Both the position numbers and the translations under genes were made by a program. 64,000 bases of DNA. It comes from Anthoceros angustus. Taxonomy: Eukaryota; Streptophyta; Anthocerotopsida; Anthocerotales; Anthocerotaceae. The notes beneath the pieces were generated by a model. The model searched no databases and had not been told where the DNA came from. It saw only the letters and a program-made list of their open reading frames with translations. Positions 11,478 through 22,690 of the stretch are shown piece by piece (position 1 is the first letter of the stretch; each line of letters opens with the position of its first letter). The stretch lies in contig MU008163.1 of the NCBI GenBank assembly GCA_010909165.1, forward strand, positions 372,001 through 436,000, written 5' to 3'.

Positions 11478-13998
11478 ATGTGGGATCTCAAACCTCATTC
11501 GGGGAGATTTCCGTTGCCGGAGCGGTTCTGGCATCACGGCAGACTGGACGGCCATGCTGCTGCGGCAACGTCACTGTACTGGTTGCGGTTGACGCAGGGA
11601 TGGAGCATTCCCATTCTTCACCTTGTCAACTACATCTGCGCAATTTTTGTCTCTCTGGTCTACCTTCAAAGACTCTCTGCCGTTGTGCTGCGCTATGTGG
11701 CCAAGTGTCGGGGGATAACTCCCCAGAAGCTCTACAAGCATGAGCCATTGAAATGGGAAGACGGGAATCTGGCTCACATTCCGACGGTGCTAGTTCAAAT
11801 ACCCATGTACAACGAGAGAGAGGTGGGTGCTGAAGGTGTTCGATCGAAAAGATGGAGCATGTGACAAAAGCGTTGTCAGAAGATGGCAACTGCTCGTTGT
11901 TTGGTCACATCGTATGCCTGCATTTGAACGACTGTGGCATTTTCACTTGCAGGTTTACCATCTTTCCATTGGTGCTGCTTGCAAGCTGAACTGGCCTAAG
12001 GATCGACTGATCGTCCAGGTTCTTGATGATTCCACGGACGTCGAAGTCAAGGTGCATTCACTCACCAACTGTGCTAGCTGACGGAGCCAAATGGATCCAA
12101 AGATGATGTTAATTTTCCATGCGTGTGTTTTCTATGTATTGTCTGACGTGAAGTGCGAGCATGGCTGTGAACAGGCGCTGGTGAAGAGCGAATGTGAGAT
12201 GTGGCAAAAGCGTGGGGTCAATGTTAAATATGAGACTCGTGACGGTAGAGAAGGCTACAAGGCAGGCAATCTCCGGGCGGGTTTGCAGCACAGCTATGTC
12301 AGAGACTGCGACTATGTGGCTATCTTTGATGCCGATTTCCAGCCTCACCCTGAATTCTTAGAGCGAGGTCTCCCCTTCCTTGTGCATAATCCGGAGCTGG
12401 GGCATCTCATGGGCGGGGTTAGACCTGGTGAGTTGCTCATATTTGCTTCCTACGAGGTCCTTTCTGTATCCATGGGCAGTGCCCTTTCCTTCCTTTGGAT
12501 TTAAGCTACTCTGGCACTCTTACTTGCTGACTGTTTTTATGTGCAAATGTGTTGTGACAGTGAACCCAGACGAATGCCTGATAACGAAGTTACAGGGATT
12601 TACATTCGCTGGTAAACTGAGTGAAGAAATTGGCTCGGCTTTCTTTGGCCTCGCTGTCTTTTTTGGTATGGGATATACCTTGATTGTAGTGAGTGGAGTC
12701 ACGCACATCCTGCGCTTTGCATGTTGTCATATTGCTTATCCGCAACTTCCTGAATCTAAACTTCAAGGCTTTTTTCTCTGCGTCAGGCACTGGAGGTATA
12801 TGGAGGATGAAAGCTATCCATGACTCGGGAGGATGGCAAAGCAGAGTTCTTGTTGAGGACACCGACTTGAGCCTGTGCTCCTGCCTGAAGGGTTGGAAGT
12901 CTGTGTTCGTGCCGGATTTTCCTGTAAGTAAACTGAATTGTGCAACTGAATTGGTCCCCTTCAGACAAAGCTTTTTGGGGGCGATGTCTGATAGATTGTT
13001 GGTTTTCAATTGCAGGGCTTGGGTGAAGTTGCAGCGACTTACCAGACTTACCGCATCCAGACAACTCGATGGACCGGTGGGGTAGTAAACCTATTACAGC
13101 TGCATTTCCTCGACGTGTTGAGGAGCAAGGTAAGGTTGTCCATTGAATAGGGATGGTGGAACGACATGGAAAATTGCATAGAAAAGCTGATGGTCAAGAC
13201 GACACTACTGACCTTGGACCTTCAGAGCAAGGTTTCTGATGTTTACCAGCTTCTGGGCTGTGCAGGCTTTGAGCTTTGGCACAAAATACTACATCCTGTG
13301 CGACCTCTTCGGCTTCCTGTTGTACGAAGGTGTTGCCGCACTGCTTCTCTGGGGCGTACTCATTCCCACGGCATTGTTAGTTCGTGACATCAACATCCCA
13401 GGAGCTGTACTGATCGGGCCTCCTCTGTTTCTCGTCACCGCCGCGTTTGTGGCAAAGCCTAGGTATTGGTAGTTCTTACACACCACTAATGCTTACAAGG
13501 CTGCAATTGGAGAATTGATCAGTTGCTGATTGTCAGTGCAGGTCGTCTTATCACGTCTTCGAGTGGCTCTTCTTTGAGAACGTCAGAGGCATTTACAAAG
13601 CCAGAGTGATCTTGTTCACACTGTTGGGCTTTGCTCCAACAACTTGGATCGTAACAAAGCGATCGACAAAGACATCTGAATCGAAACAGAAAGACAATGC
13701 AGGCAAAGACGATAGGTAAGCTACGGTGGTATTACGCAAACTGTGACTTGTTTGCAGTATGACATCAAACTGGAAGAGAAAACATTACATAGAAAACAGG
13801 TGGTTCTGACTTTTAATGGTTTCCATTGTCGACAGGGGTTTATTCTACTTCGAACTGCTGATGGGCTTGTTCCTCTTCATCTCGGCATCGTGTGCGTCTC
13901 CGTCCAATTTCCCATCCCCACTATTTTGGCCGCTGCGCATTTTCTTGTATCTTCAGTCGTTAGCTTTCTTCTTGTGTGGAATGGACGTAAGAGTGTAA
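11478..13998 (+). CDS. CSLA: Glucomannan 4-beta-mannosyltransferase (CslA, GT2 family)
   Basis: A Golgi membrane glycosyltransferase that makes the mannan/glucomannan backbone from GDP-sugars. By GT-AG sites and homology the exons are 11478-11822, 11953-12051, 12175-12427, 12561-12665, 12787-12923, 13016-13129, 13266-13462, 13542-13715 and 13836-13998. Spliced, they give 1587 nt and 528 aa, the usual CslA length, with all junction phases consistent. The GT2 signatures are all present: [33 protein letters not shown] and QTTRWTGG (the QxxRW motif). A membrane segment lies near residues 45-65 and several more follow the catalytic core, ending with ELLMGLFLF and a last hydrophobic helix. [16 protein letters not shown] favours CslA over CslC. 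Two motifs drift from common CslA sequence: QTTRWTGG instead of QQHRWSCG, and GGVRPVNPDEC where ARWxFVNxDEC is usual. The protein looks functional; exon ends are inferred, not proven. Confidence 0.85.
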
Positions 13999-14378
13999 AG
14001 AAATAACAGTTTTCCGTCATCCACTGCGCGCCCCGGTTGACATGATATTATCTTGTATATATCAATCTGTATAGATAGTGCCACTCTTTTACCCTGTGCA
14101 ATAGGGCATACGTATGTAGTGTGCCTCTCTCCTACTGTACGCAATATAACACTTCCTTACAGTGTCAATACGAAGGATTGCAGTAGATACCCCCAGAATA
14201 AATATCAAGCAACCTCAACCTCCGAGAACGTTCGTCAGCAGGACAGAGGAACTTTCGCTCACCAGTCAAAAAGTAGTCGACAGTAAATTAAGAATTGAAT
14301 ATGAATTGACTTCACATTCCCCTGCAACCACATTGTGAAGGGGGAAGACAGGTTGCTGCTTCCGCCAAGATTGCAAAA
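13999..14378. other. CslA 3' flank and GDSL leader
   Basis: No gene recognised in this short spacer. It likely contains the CslA polyadenylation region (AT-rich near 14,040-14,200) and the promoter of the next gene. Confidence 0.45.
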
Positions 14379-16382
14379 ATGGGGAGGATTCAATTGTATT
14401 TGCTACTGGCTACTGCACTTGCCCTGCTCGTTTGCAGACCTGCCCTTGGTAAGATTCTCATTGTCAGATCTGCAGGCACTCGGGAATTGCTGTACGCCGG
14501 ATTTGTTGCTCTGGACATGACTTCTGAAATACTGCAGCTGCAGGAAAGCCATCTGCAATCTTCGTGTTTGGAGACTCCTTTTCGGACACTGGAAATGCCA
14601 ACAAGACTGATCCCCTTTTCAATCGTTCATGGAGGTACCCATATGGCATCACTTGGCCTGGGCATCCTGCCGGCCGCTTCTCTAACGGCAAAGTTTCCAC
14701 AGACTTCCTTGGTAGGTTCTTCCATTCTGTGGCTTTCCTCCTGAGAAACAGCAAGCTTCAATGCCAGGGCTGGAGGAAGTGTCACTGAGACAAATGTGGG
14801 TCTCGGTTTGCAGCGGAGCTCATTGGGCTTCCGTCTCCCATACCATATAAATCTATCACCAGCAGCACGCCTTCAAATCACTTCAAGCATGGCATCAACT
14901 TCGCTGTCTCGCAATCAGGAGTGTTTCCAAACCTCAATCTTGCCAGCCTGTACCAGCAGGTGGAACAGTTGGAGGGCATCATCAGCAAGAATGGGCAGCT
15001 TTTTGCCCCACAGCACTCCATCGTGTTTCTCTTCAGCAATGGCAACGACTATGCCCGCTTGTTTGCACAAAATGCCTCTGCCACCGGCGCAGTAAGCTTC
15101 GCATCTCCCCCTTTCCCTCATCTGTTTTCCTGATTGGGCTTTAGCTAATGTCTTGGTGTCGTGCAGGACTTCCTGGCCCTGGCGGACAATGTAGCCTCAG
15201 GACATGAAGAGAATATCAAGAAGCTGTACAATGCAGGCTTTCGCTACTTCGCAGTTGGCAACCTGATACAACTGGAGTGTATTCCGAGCAATACTGGGCC
15301 CAATCACACCGCTTGTCTCTCGGGATCATTCTTTGAAGCTCTGAGCAACTACCATAACAGCAAACTGTCTGCCGTCATCCAAACCCTGCAAACATCACTG
15401 CCAGGAGCAAAGCTGGTGGATCTGGACGTGAGCAAGGCATTCAACTACGTCTTCCAAAACCCGCACTGGTTCGGTAAGACACACTCACAACCCCCTCCAA
15501 CTCCTAACTGCATATGCATCCGTCTAACTCTTCCACCTCTGCAGGTTTCCCAAACCCCCTAGCAGATTGCTGCAGTGGCACAACTCCAGGCAAATTATGC
15601 GGAGACAAGGACGCAACTGGCAACCCTCTCTACACTGTGTGCGCACACCCTGAGCAGTACGTCTTCTGGGACGACGAGCACCCCTCCGAGGCAGGGTGGG
15701 AAGCAGCCACAAACCTCCTCTTCTCAGGCTTCAACATCACTGGATTCTCTCCCAACCTCTTCGTCTGGCTCAACACACTCAACCTCTCCAGCAAACCAAA
15801 ATACACAAATCCAGGTAACCAAGACCCTTCCGCTTCCTCCCACTTGCTTTCCACTCTCGCTTAACCCCTTAATCCCTAACCCCTCCCACTGTCATTGCAG
15901 AGAAAATCAACCAAATAGCCGCCAATCTCGTGAAAACGTTGCAGAATTCAGGAGAGTATCCTCAGCTTGTGCAGCTTATCAGGAATGCCGACATTCTCAA
16001 CAATCTTCCAACAACCTTCCTCAGCCATTTCGGGGCTGTCACTGCCTTCGTCCCCACAGAGGCCACAGTTCAGCATCAGCTCGGGCAAGATATCCTACAA
16101 CAGTTCTCATCCCTGACAACGGAGGTGGCTCTACTGCAACTGGTGTATGGCTTCTGGCCCCCAGAACGCCTGCTGAAACACAGCGGCCATTTCTTGCGAA
16201 CTCTGGGAGGTGCCAAACTCCAAGTGCTGGTCGAAGGAGGCAGCATTTTCCTCAAGCTGGGCGAGAACATAGTGAGCGTCGTGAATCCATCTTTCTTTTC
16301 TGTGAAGGGAGTGGTGTTGGTGCATCAAACCAGCGCCCTCCTCCTTCCTCGCCGACTCTCTCCTCTCCTGAGAGATGCATGA
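14379..16382 (+). CDS. Secreted GDSL esterase/lipase fused to a C-terminal FAS1 domain
   Basis: Exons inferred from GT-AG sites: 14379-14448, 14544-14711, 14814-15091, 15167-15473, 15545-15814 and 15901-16382. Together they encode 524 aa with consistent phases. The N-terminus (MGRIQLYLLLATALALLVC) is a signal peptide. SGNH-hydrolase blocks follow: IFVFGDSFSDTGN (nucleophile Ser), GINFAVSQSG, SNGNDY (oxyanion Asn) and FWDDEHPSEAGW (catalytic Asp and His). A plant GDSL protein would normally stop shortly after that block. Here the last exon adds about 160 residues that read as a fasciclin domain: LVQLIRNADILNNL, then the H1-like TAFVPTEATV, and the H2-like GVVLVHQTSALLLP at the end. The product should be an apoplastic esterase tethered to or interacting with wall glycans or arabinogalactan-type partners. 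The FAS1 assignment is by pattern and moderate in strength; the esterase assignment is firm. Confidence 0.8.
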
Positions 16383-16887
16383 CATCCATCGCATCACCTT
16401 GGCATCCCGCGCATGCAAGCGGTGATGTGCGACTGGTTTGACCGTCTCTTGCGATCTGACAAACATCCAGTGACTGTGCTGCTTCGTCCTCGCCACCGGC
16501 TGTCCCCGGTATGTCCTGCATGTTTGCATGCAAACGACGAGTCCCACTTCGCTTGCCACGACTGCTAGCAGCGCATGGCTTCCGGCCTTTTTCTCTCGTT
16601 CCAGCCGCTCTTTCTCCTCGCGTTTCACAAATCAGCCGGTCCTTGAATGCTAATCAGGCGTCATCTCCAGCGTTTGCTGAACAATTGCTGCTAAGGTACG
16701 GTCTCCTTCCTCGATAGATCATCACGGCAATCGATGCCTACAACAGCTTGAATGCATGTCAATTCGTGTTCACCTTGCTTCGTGTGTGTGTGAATTCAAA
16801 GCGGAGTGATCAGATCTCACTGAACCTGCAGGATTGCACCGAATTAAGCTCAGATTGGGATTAAGTTCGCTGCTTTGGTCAGGTGAA
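16383..16887. other. Spacer with possible 5' UTR intron of the oleosin gene
   Basis: No gene recognised. A GT site after GCTGCTAAG (near 16,695) and an AG at CCTGCAG (16,832) would allow a leader intron of about 140 bp for the oleosin transcript. The upstream ORF 16,511-16,717 cannot be joined to the oleosin frame through this splice, because a stop follows. Confidence 0.35.
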
Positions 16888-17259
16888 ATGGATCGTTCCC
16901 GGGAGAAGGTGCAGGAGGGAGCGGACAAGGCTAAGCGGGAGGCGCAATCCGCGTTTCATGACATCGGGGAGGGCCGTGCTCCCAGCGGCAAGAGTGTGCT
17001 CGGCGTGCTGGCGCTGTTGGCGGTGGGAGCAACTGTGCTGACGCTGGGAGGATTAACCATCGGCGGCATCCTGCTCACGCTCCTGGTGCTCTCGCCTATT
17101 CTGATCCCTCTCAGTCCTATTCTGGTGCCTGCGGCCATCTTCACCATCGGTGGCCTCATCACGGCTGTGGTCAGCACCATCGCGATTTTCTATGGCATCA
17201 CGAGAGGGTACAGTCTTCTGAAGGGGGCGCATCCGGGCGGGCGGCAGCAGCTCACGTAG
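16888..17259 (+). CDS. Oleosin
   Basis: Encodes a 123-aa oleosin, the structural protein that coats lipid droplets through a long hydrophobic hairpin. A short charged N-terminus (MDRSREKVQEGADKAKREA) precedes an uninterrupted hydrophobic stretch at about residues 34-103. In its middle is PILIPLSPILVP, an exact match to the diagnostic proline knot P-x5-S-P-x3-P. The C-terminus is short. Seed oleosins are usually longer in the C-terminal arm, while compact forms are typical of spore plants and algae. The start at 16888 is chosen because it gives a standard charged arm. An in-frame ATG at 16834 would add 18 residues lying in what looks like leader sequence. Confidence 0.9.
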   Translation: MDRSREKVQEGADKAKREAQSAFHDIGEGRAPSGKSVLGVLALLAVGATVLTLGGLTIGGILLTLLVLSPILIPLSPILVPAAIFTIGGLITAVVSTIAIFYGITRGYSLLKGAHPGGRQQLT

Positions 17260-18325
17260 ACTGTTTCGGATTTTAGTGAGTTGAGATAGGACTCCCTCTC
17301 TGTGGTTGTGAAGTTTGTCTACTGCTGAATATCTCGGTCTTGGGTTCACATTCTCTTTGTAAAACATCCTGCAAAGTAGCATCTCGCAACACATTTTCGC
17401 ACATGACTTTTTACAGTTGGATCGACCTGGACTGCCATGGACACAGTACTTCTAAACAGTAAACAGCTTTCCAAGCTCATGCCATGCAGCATCTTTCTAC
17501 ATTACGAAGTTCCAAGCTCATACCATCCAGCATGTTTCTATACTTGAGTTGGACTGTGCGCAAAACGCATCATCCGCTTGTGACATGGTGCACATACAGT
17601 CCAAGGTTCAGCAAGCGGATGTTGTACGTACCGTCCAAGGCTGAACTGTGGACAGTTAAATGGGAAAAGATAACGCATCCAAGTTTTCTCAACAGAGTAT
17701 GTGGCCTATTTCTTGGGCAGTGTACGCTCCAAGCCCCAGAGCATGGAATCTCCTGGTAACGGCCCATCTTCACATACACGGAATCCAGAGAACATAGACT
17801 CCCCTGATAAACCTCCCAACTTCACATACACGGTGCCTGATCTGCCCAAGTGCCGCCTCAGTCCAGAAGAATTTGTGGAAGGCCTGTGTTCTGCCTACAC
17901 TTGGAAACCAGGTTTAGGGTTTTAGCTCCTGGGCGTCGCTCGAAACGCGCTTCTCAAGCAGCTGAGGATTACGGCATCCAGGCCTTCGGAGTGTGGTGAA
18001 ACAGCGACTTGTTGACGGGAGAGGCGGTGAAGTTCTCAGTATGTTTGTTGCACGATGCCTTGGGGAGCCAGCATGTGCAATCAGGCCGACCCGCGATTCC
18101 GGGCTACCGGTATGCGTTCCTGAAACCCAGTTCTGGCTTTGCTATCTTTGGAGATGGTGTGTGTGGAGCTGAGGCATTCCTTGCTGCGCAGATTCTTGGT
18201 TACCGGCAGAAGGGGCCATCTGGAGTGTTCAACGGACCGTGAAGACAGTTGGTTCTTCCGCTTGCTCACTCAGTTGAGCTTTGTTTCTTGGATGCTGGTT
18301 TGAGCATCAGTGTTGGTAGAAGGAC
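17260..18325. other. Intergenic region, oleosin 3' flank to GNAT gene
   Basis: Short frames at 17,701-17,925 and 18,009-18,242 have no recognisable family. Two imperfect direct copies of a unit of about 40 bp starting CCAAGCTCAT occur at about 17,471 and 17,512, and TTCACATACACGG occurs twice near 17,770 and 17,822. I see no supported gene. Confidence 0.45.
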
Positions 18326-19891
18326 ATGGCACTACTCCTCCTCCAACCCCTAGTTCATAGCTCGCAAGTTGCAAGCGATACCAGAGTTGGCCTGCCTCAA
18401 ATAGAATGTAGGCACCCCCTGCATGCCTGCCACCTTAGAATTCCTCCTGCCTCCCGCACAATTTCTACCGCTGTTTATCGTAGGTACATCTGTCCCGGCT
18501 CCCTGCAGACAAGGGAACTGATTCCATTCACCTGCAGTAGCATTGCTTTTTGCGATGGGTGCCTAGGGAGGGGCACGCAGCAGATCCGGGTTCTGAAGAG
18601 TCTCAAAATGTCTTCTCCGGTCTCTGTCCCTGTCACTTCTGAAGTTCGGCGAAGAAATCAGCTCTGGGCTGGTGCAGGGCGACCTTCTCGGGCTCCACAC
18701 CAGAGCTTGGCAGGTAGATGTGCAGTGTCCGACAGTTCAGCTGCCTACCAGGACGCAGGAGGACTGGATTCTGTGATTGAAGAATTCAAACGGGAAGCCT
18801 ATGATCGTGATGTATTAGCAGGGTCGATTATTGGCCTCATTTTACAGAAGGGGGATGGGTTCCACCTGTGTATCAAGTCGTTAGAGGTAGATCCTGCCTA
18901 TCGGAGACGAAAAGTCGGTAAGTCTTTGAGCTTGCATCGCAGCGGCTGCCAAAGAGTGCGTATAGGCAGACTCGACTTGTTTGTGTTCCATTATCTCAGA
19001 ATGCTTCGTTTGACTATGTGCTTGGCAGGGACTATGCTGGTGAAGGACTGTCTCGGTGTTGCTAGGCGGGAGTACAATGTTGTCGAAGCTTACGTATACG
19101 TTCCTACCGCAGACTATGGTAGTATAGCATTCTTTCAAAGATGTGACTTTACAGTGAAGGAAAGGATTCAAGATTATTATCAAGGGGCTGACCACCCTGA
19201 TTGCTTTGTCCTGTCAAAAAGAGGTTGGCTCTGTTTCTGTGTATTTCAGTTTGCTGTAGGTTGACTGAGATGGCTTTCCCTGGCTGCCAGTAGGTTCTTA
19301 CAAGTGTTTGTGATGATGGGCTCCAGGTGGATTATGGTGGGATTCGCATATCTCAGACCGTCAGGATGCTAATTTAGGTCCGTTCACACCCGACAATGTA
19401 AACCACGACTTGATAGAAGCTGGCACTGTAGTTGCAGAATTTGAAAAGAAGGCTGAATGGCCAGGAGAAGCTGTGGCGGGGATTATTGCTTGTCAAGTGG
19501 TACGAACAGCAGATTTTTGGTACCATCTCTATATCAAGTCCGTGTTTATCAATGAGCCGTACAGGAGAAAGACAATTGGTGAGCTATTCTTGCAACTGTT
19601 GCAGACCTTATACCTTACGGAATCGGTTCTTGAGCTCACCTGACATGACTTGTGACCTGTGTCTGGTCGCTTTGAGCAGGGTCACAGTTGTTGAAGATCG
19701 CTCTCGACCTGTCCGTGAAGAAATTTGGGGTTGTGGAAGCTTTTGCGTACGTGCCCACGAACGATTTTCAAGCACAGGCCTTCTGCGAGAAGTCTGGTTT
19801 TACAATCAAGTCAAAGCTCGAAAATTTCTACACCGATGGGCAAGGACCTGACTGCTATGTCTATATCAAGAAATTGATGCTCGAAGATTAG
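18326..19891 (+). CDS. Tandem GNAT-family acetyltransferase, probably plastid-targeted
   Basis: Inferred exons 18326-18917, 19029-19223, 19378-19578 and 19680-19891 give 399 aa. All introns are phase 1. The first 100 or so residues are rich in Ser, Thr, Arg and Ala with few acidic residues, as in a chloroplast transit peptide. Two homologous units follow. Unit 1 contains LCIKSLEVDPAYRRRKVGTM and VVEAYVYVPTADYGSIAFFQ. Unit 2 contains LYIKSVFINEPYRRKTIGSQ and VVEAFAYVPTNDFQAQAFCE. The segments RRRKVG and RRKTIG match the acetyl-CoA pyrophosphate loop of GNAT N-acetyltransferases, and the A-x-x-FF/FC blocks match the later helix. The intron in each unit falls at the same place, right after the loop Gly, so the units arose by duplication of an exon pair. 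The substrate (protein N-terminus, Lys or small amine) cannot be told. Confidence 0.75.
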
Positions 19892-20564
19892 AGCGAATCA
19901 CTCATTGCACAAGAAGCAGACTGTTCAACGAAAGATGTCGTATGAACCTGACAGCAGCCGGATGGCAGGAAGGTCATCTTCTCTATTTTTCACTCGAATT
20001 ACAAAATTGCATCTTTCAACGTGAACGTGTAAGTCTCCTGAACCAGAACGTCCACCAGCAAATGCCCATGCACCTATTTTCTTCATCCATATAGCAGTGG
20101 AAGTATGTGGGAAAGGTGATATGTATAGAGGATGGTCTAGGAAGTCGACCAGCAAAAGTCCATGGACGTTTTCCTTCATATGGTGGACCTCTTCCTTCAT
20201 AAGAAGACAGACAGAACGATCTTTGCAAGAGTACGAAACTTCTGCAAGAGAGAGGACTTGTGTGAGAGGAAGAGTGTCTGAAAGGAGACGCAAAAGTAAG
20301 AGACTTTTTGGAGAGGAAGAGTGCCTGGAAGGAGTCACACAGAACAACCTTTATGAAAGTGAGAGACTGAAAGGAGACACAGAACGAACTTTGCGAATGA
20401 AAGTGAGAGACTGAAAGGAGACACAGAACGAACTTTGCGAGAGTGAGGGACTCGTGGAAAAAGAAGGCAACAATAACACCCCCTCAAGGGGATGGGGAAA
20501 ACCACGCAGTTAGAAGCAAAACTAGAGTAATAAATCACCAGACACAGCACTAGGCCTCCAAGTA
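19892..20564. other. Intergenic region with a 44-bp direct repeat
   Basis: No gene recognised. The unit beginning GAAAGTGAGAGACTGAAAGG is repeated at 20,355 and 20,399 (period 44 bp), with more degenerate copies upstream from about 20,210. Confidence 0.5.
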
Positions 20565-20784
20565 GCCCGCCCTCCTCTTCTAGGAGGACTCGCAGACAGT
20601 ACCCTTGCAGCTGCTCTTTACTGCTCTTTACTCTTAAACCACGAGTCAACAAGAACATACAGAGCTGGAGGGCTAGAGAGAACTCCCCATCTTTGCCTAA
20701 GCTAGGAGCTTAGCTCTCCCTTCACTTCACCTCCTCCACAAAGCTCCTTCATAGCACTCTCCTTAGGTGCTTACAGCCCAAGCA

Positions 20785-20990
20785 ACAAGTGCTCTCAAGG
20801 CATAGCCCAAGCATCAAGTGCTCTCAAGGCATAGCCCAAGCATCAAGTGCTCTCAAGGCATAGCCCAAGCATCAAGTGCTCTCAAGGCATAGCCCAAGCA
20901 TCAAGTGCTCTCAAGGCATAGCCCAAGCATCAAGTGCTCTCAACGCATAGCCCAAGCATCAAGTGCTATCAAGGCTCTTCTGTCCTACCT
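20785..20990. repeat. 29-bp minisatellite (copy 1)
   Basis: About seven units of a 29-bp repeat with the core AAGTGCTCTCAAGGCATAGC. The same array recurs in the second copy of the 1-kb duplication at about 21,840-22,030. Confidence 0.9.
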
Positions 20991-21839
20991 TTAGCCCAGG
21001 GCGAGGTCTCCTTTTATACTCAAAACAGACTCCGCGCAATATCGGCGGATTCTTGAAAGCCTCTTTTGCGCTTTGGGCGGAGGTTGCCACCCCTTTCTCA
21101 TATCAAGCGAAACACGTGTTTTTAAAAGAGATGTCTTTGAATGGCGGGTTCCACTTAGAACAATGTAAGTAATATCGAGGTTTTTCCATGTATGCACACT
21201 TTTGTTTGATCGCGGTCGTCCTTCAGACTTACTGGGGAAAGGCGGTGCGGCACTATGGGTCCAAAACACGTAATATGCATTCAAATCAAAGTCGGGCATT
21301 TTCCACGAAGGGTCAAAACGAATTATACGGTCAACGGACGAGCCCCTCATCTACAAGTCACAGCTGCAAAGGGTCATCTACTTCAACCAAATTGAGCTCC
21401 GAATCGCACCGTTTCTACATTTTCCAAATCCACGCCTTTCCGTGTCACCAAAGTCATCGCCTTCAACGCAAAGCGAAAACGTGAGCCTCTGTTATGCGGT
21501 GGTAGTGTGCCGTTTTCATCCCATATTGTCAATGCCGGTTGGTCTTCAACGGCGGTCGTCACAGGGGTCTGCGAGTCCTTCATTCGACCCTTCTTTCCAA
21601 GCAAGCTATACACTTGCATTTTCTGTCAATGCCTCCTCTTCTAGGAGGACTCGCAGACAGTACCCTTGCAGCTGCTCTTTCTGCTCTTTACTCTTAAACC
21701 ACGAGTCAACAAGAACATACAGAGCTGGAGGGCTAGAGAGAACTCCCCATCTTTGCCTAAGCTAGGAGCTTAGCTCTCCCTTCACTTCACCTCCTCCACA
21801 AAGCTCCTTCATAGCACTCTCCTTAGGTGCTTACAGCCC

Positions 21840-22030
21840 AAGCAACAAGTGCTCTCAAGGCATAGCCCAAGCATCAAGTGCTCTCAAGGCATAGCCCAAG
21901 CATCAAGTGCTCTCAAGGCATAGCCTGCATCAAGTGCTCTCAAGGCATAGCCCAAGCATCAAGTGCTCTCAAGGCATAGCCCAAGCATCAAGTGCTCTCA
22001 GCATAGCCCAAGCATCAAGTGCTATCAAGG
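21840..22030. repeat. 29-bp minisatellite (copy 2)
   Basis: Second copy of the AAGTGCTCTCAAGGCATAGC array. Some units are shortened by 2-4 nt compared with copy 1. Confidence 0.9.
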
Positions 22031-22690
22031 CTCTTGTCCTACCTTTAGCCAGGCGGTCTCCTTTATACTCAAAAGCAGACTCCGCGCAATATCGGCGGAT
22101 TCTTGAAAGCCTCTTTTGCGCTTTGGGCGGAGGTTGCCACCCCTTTCTCATATCAAGCGAAACACGTGTTTTTAAAAGAGATGTGCTGAATGGCAGGTTC
22201 CACTTAGAACAATGTAAGTAATATCGAGGTTTTTCCATGTATGCATACTTTTGTTTGGTCGCGGTCGTCCACCTTCAGACTTACTGGGGAAAGGCGGTGC
22301 GGCACTATGGGTCCAAAACACGTAATATGCATTCAAATCAAAGTCGGGCATTTTCCACGAAGGGTCAAAAGCAGAATTATACGGTCAACGGACGAGCCCC
22401 TCATCTACAAGTCACAGCTGCAAAGGGTCATCTACTTCAACCAAATTGAGCTCCGAATCGCACCGTTTCTACATTTTCCAAATCACGCCTTTCCGTGTCA
22501 CCAAAGTCATCGCCTTCAACGCAAAGCGAAAGCCAGCCTACATTTATATGCGGTGGTAGTGTGCCGTTTTCATCCCATATTGTCAATGCCGGTTGGTCTT
22601 CAACGGCGGTCGTCACAGTCTGCAGTCCTTCATTCGACCCTTCTTTCCAAGCAAGCTATACACTTGCATTTTCACATCAATGCCTCTGCA

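Larger units (their letters stand above)
20565..22690. repeat. Head-to-tail duplication of a unit of about 1.06 kb
   Basis: Copy 1 runs about 20,565-21,628 and copy 2 about 21,629-22,690. They share the whole sequence from the CCTCCTCTTCTAGGAGG start to the TTGCATTTTC end. Most differences are indels of 1-6 nt. No open reading frame of note is conserved between the copies, so a protein-coding role is unlikely. Confidence 0.85.

Noticed and set aside
17484-18242. Small ORFs between the oleosin and GNAT genes
   Set aside because: No family signature, and no splice arrangement that joins them into a credible protein.
20785-22030. 29-bp arrays as a CRISPR-like repeat
   Set aside because: The units are back to back without unique spacers, in plant nuclear DNA.
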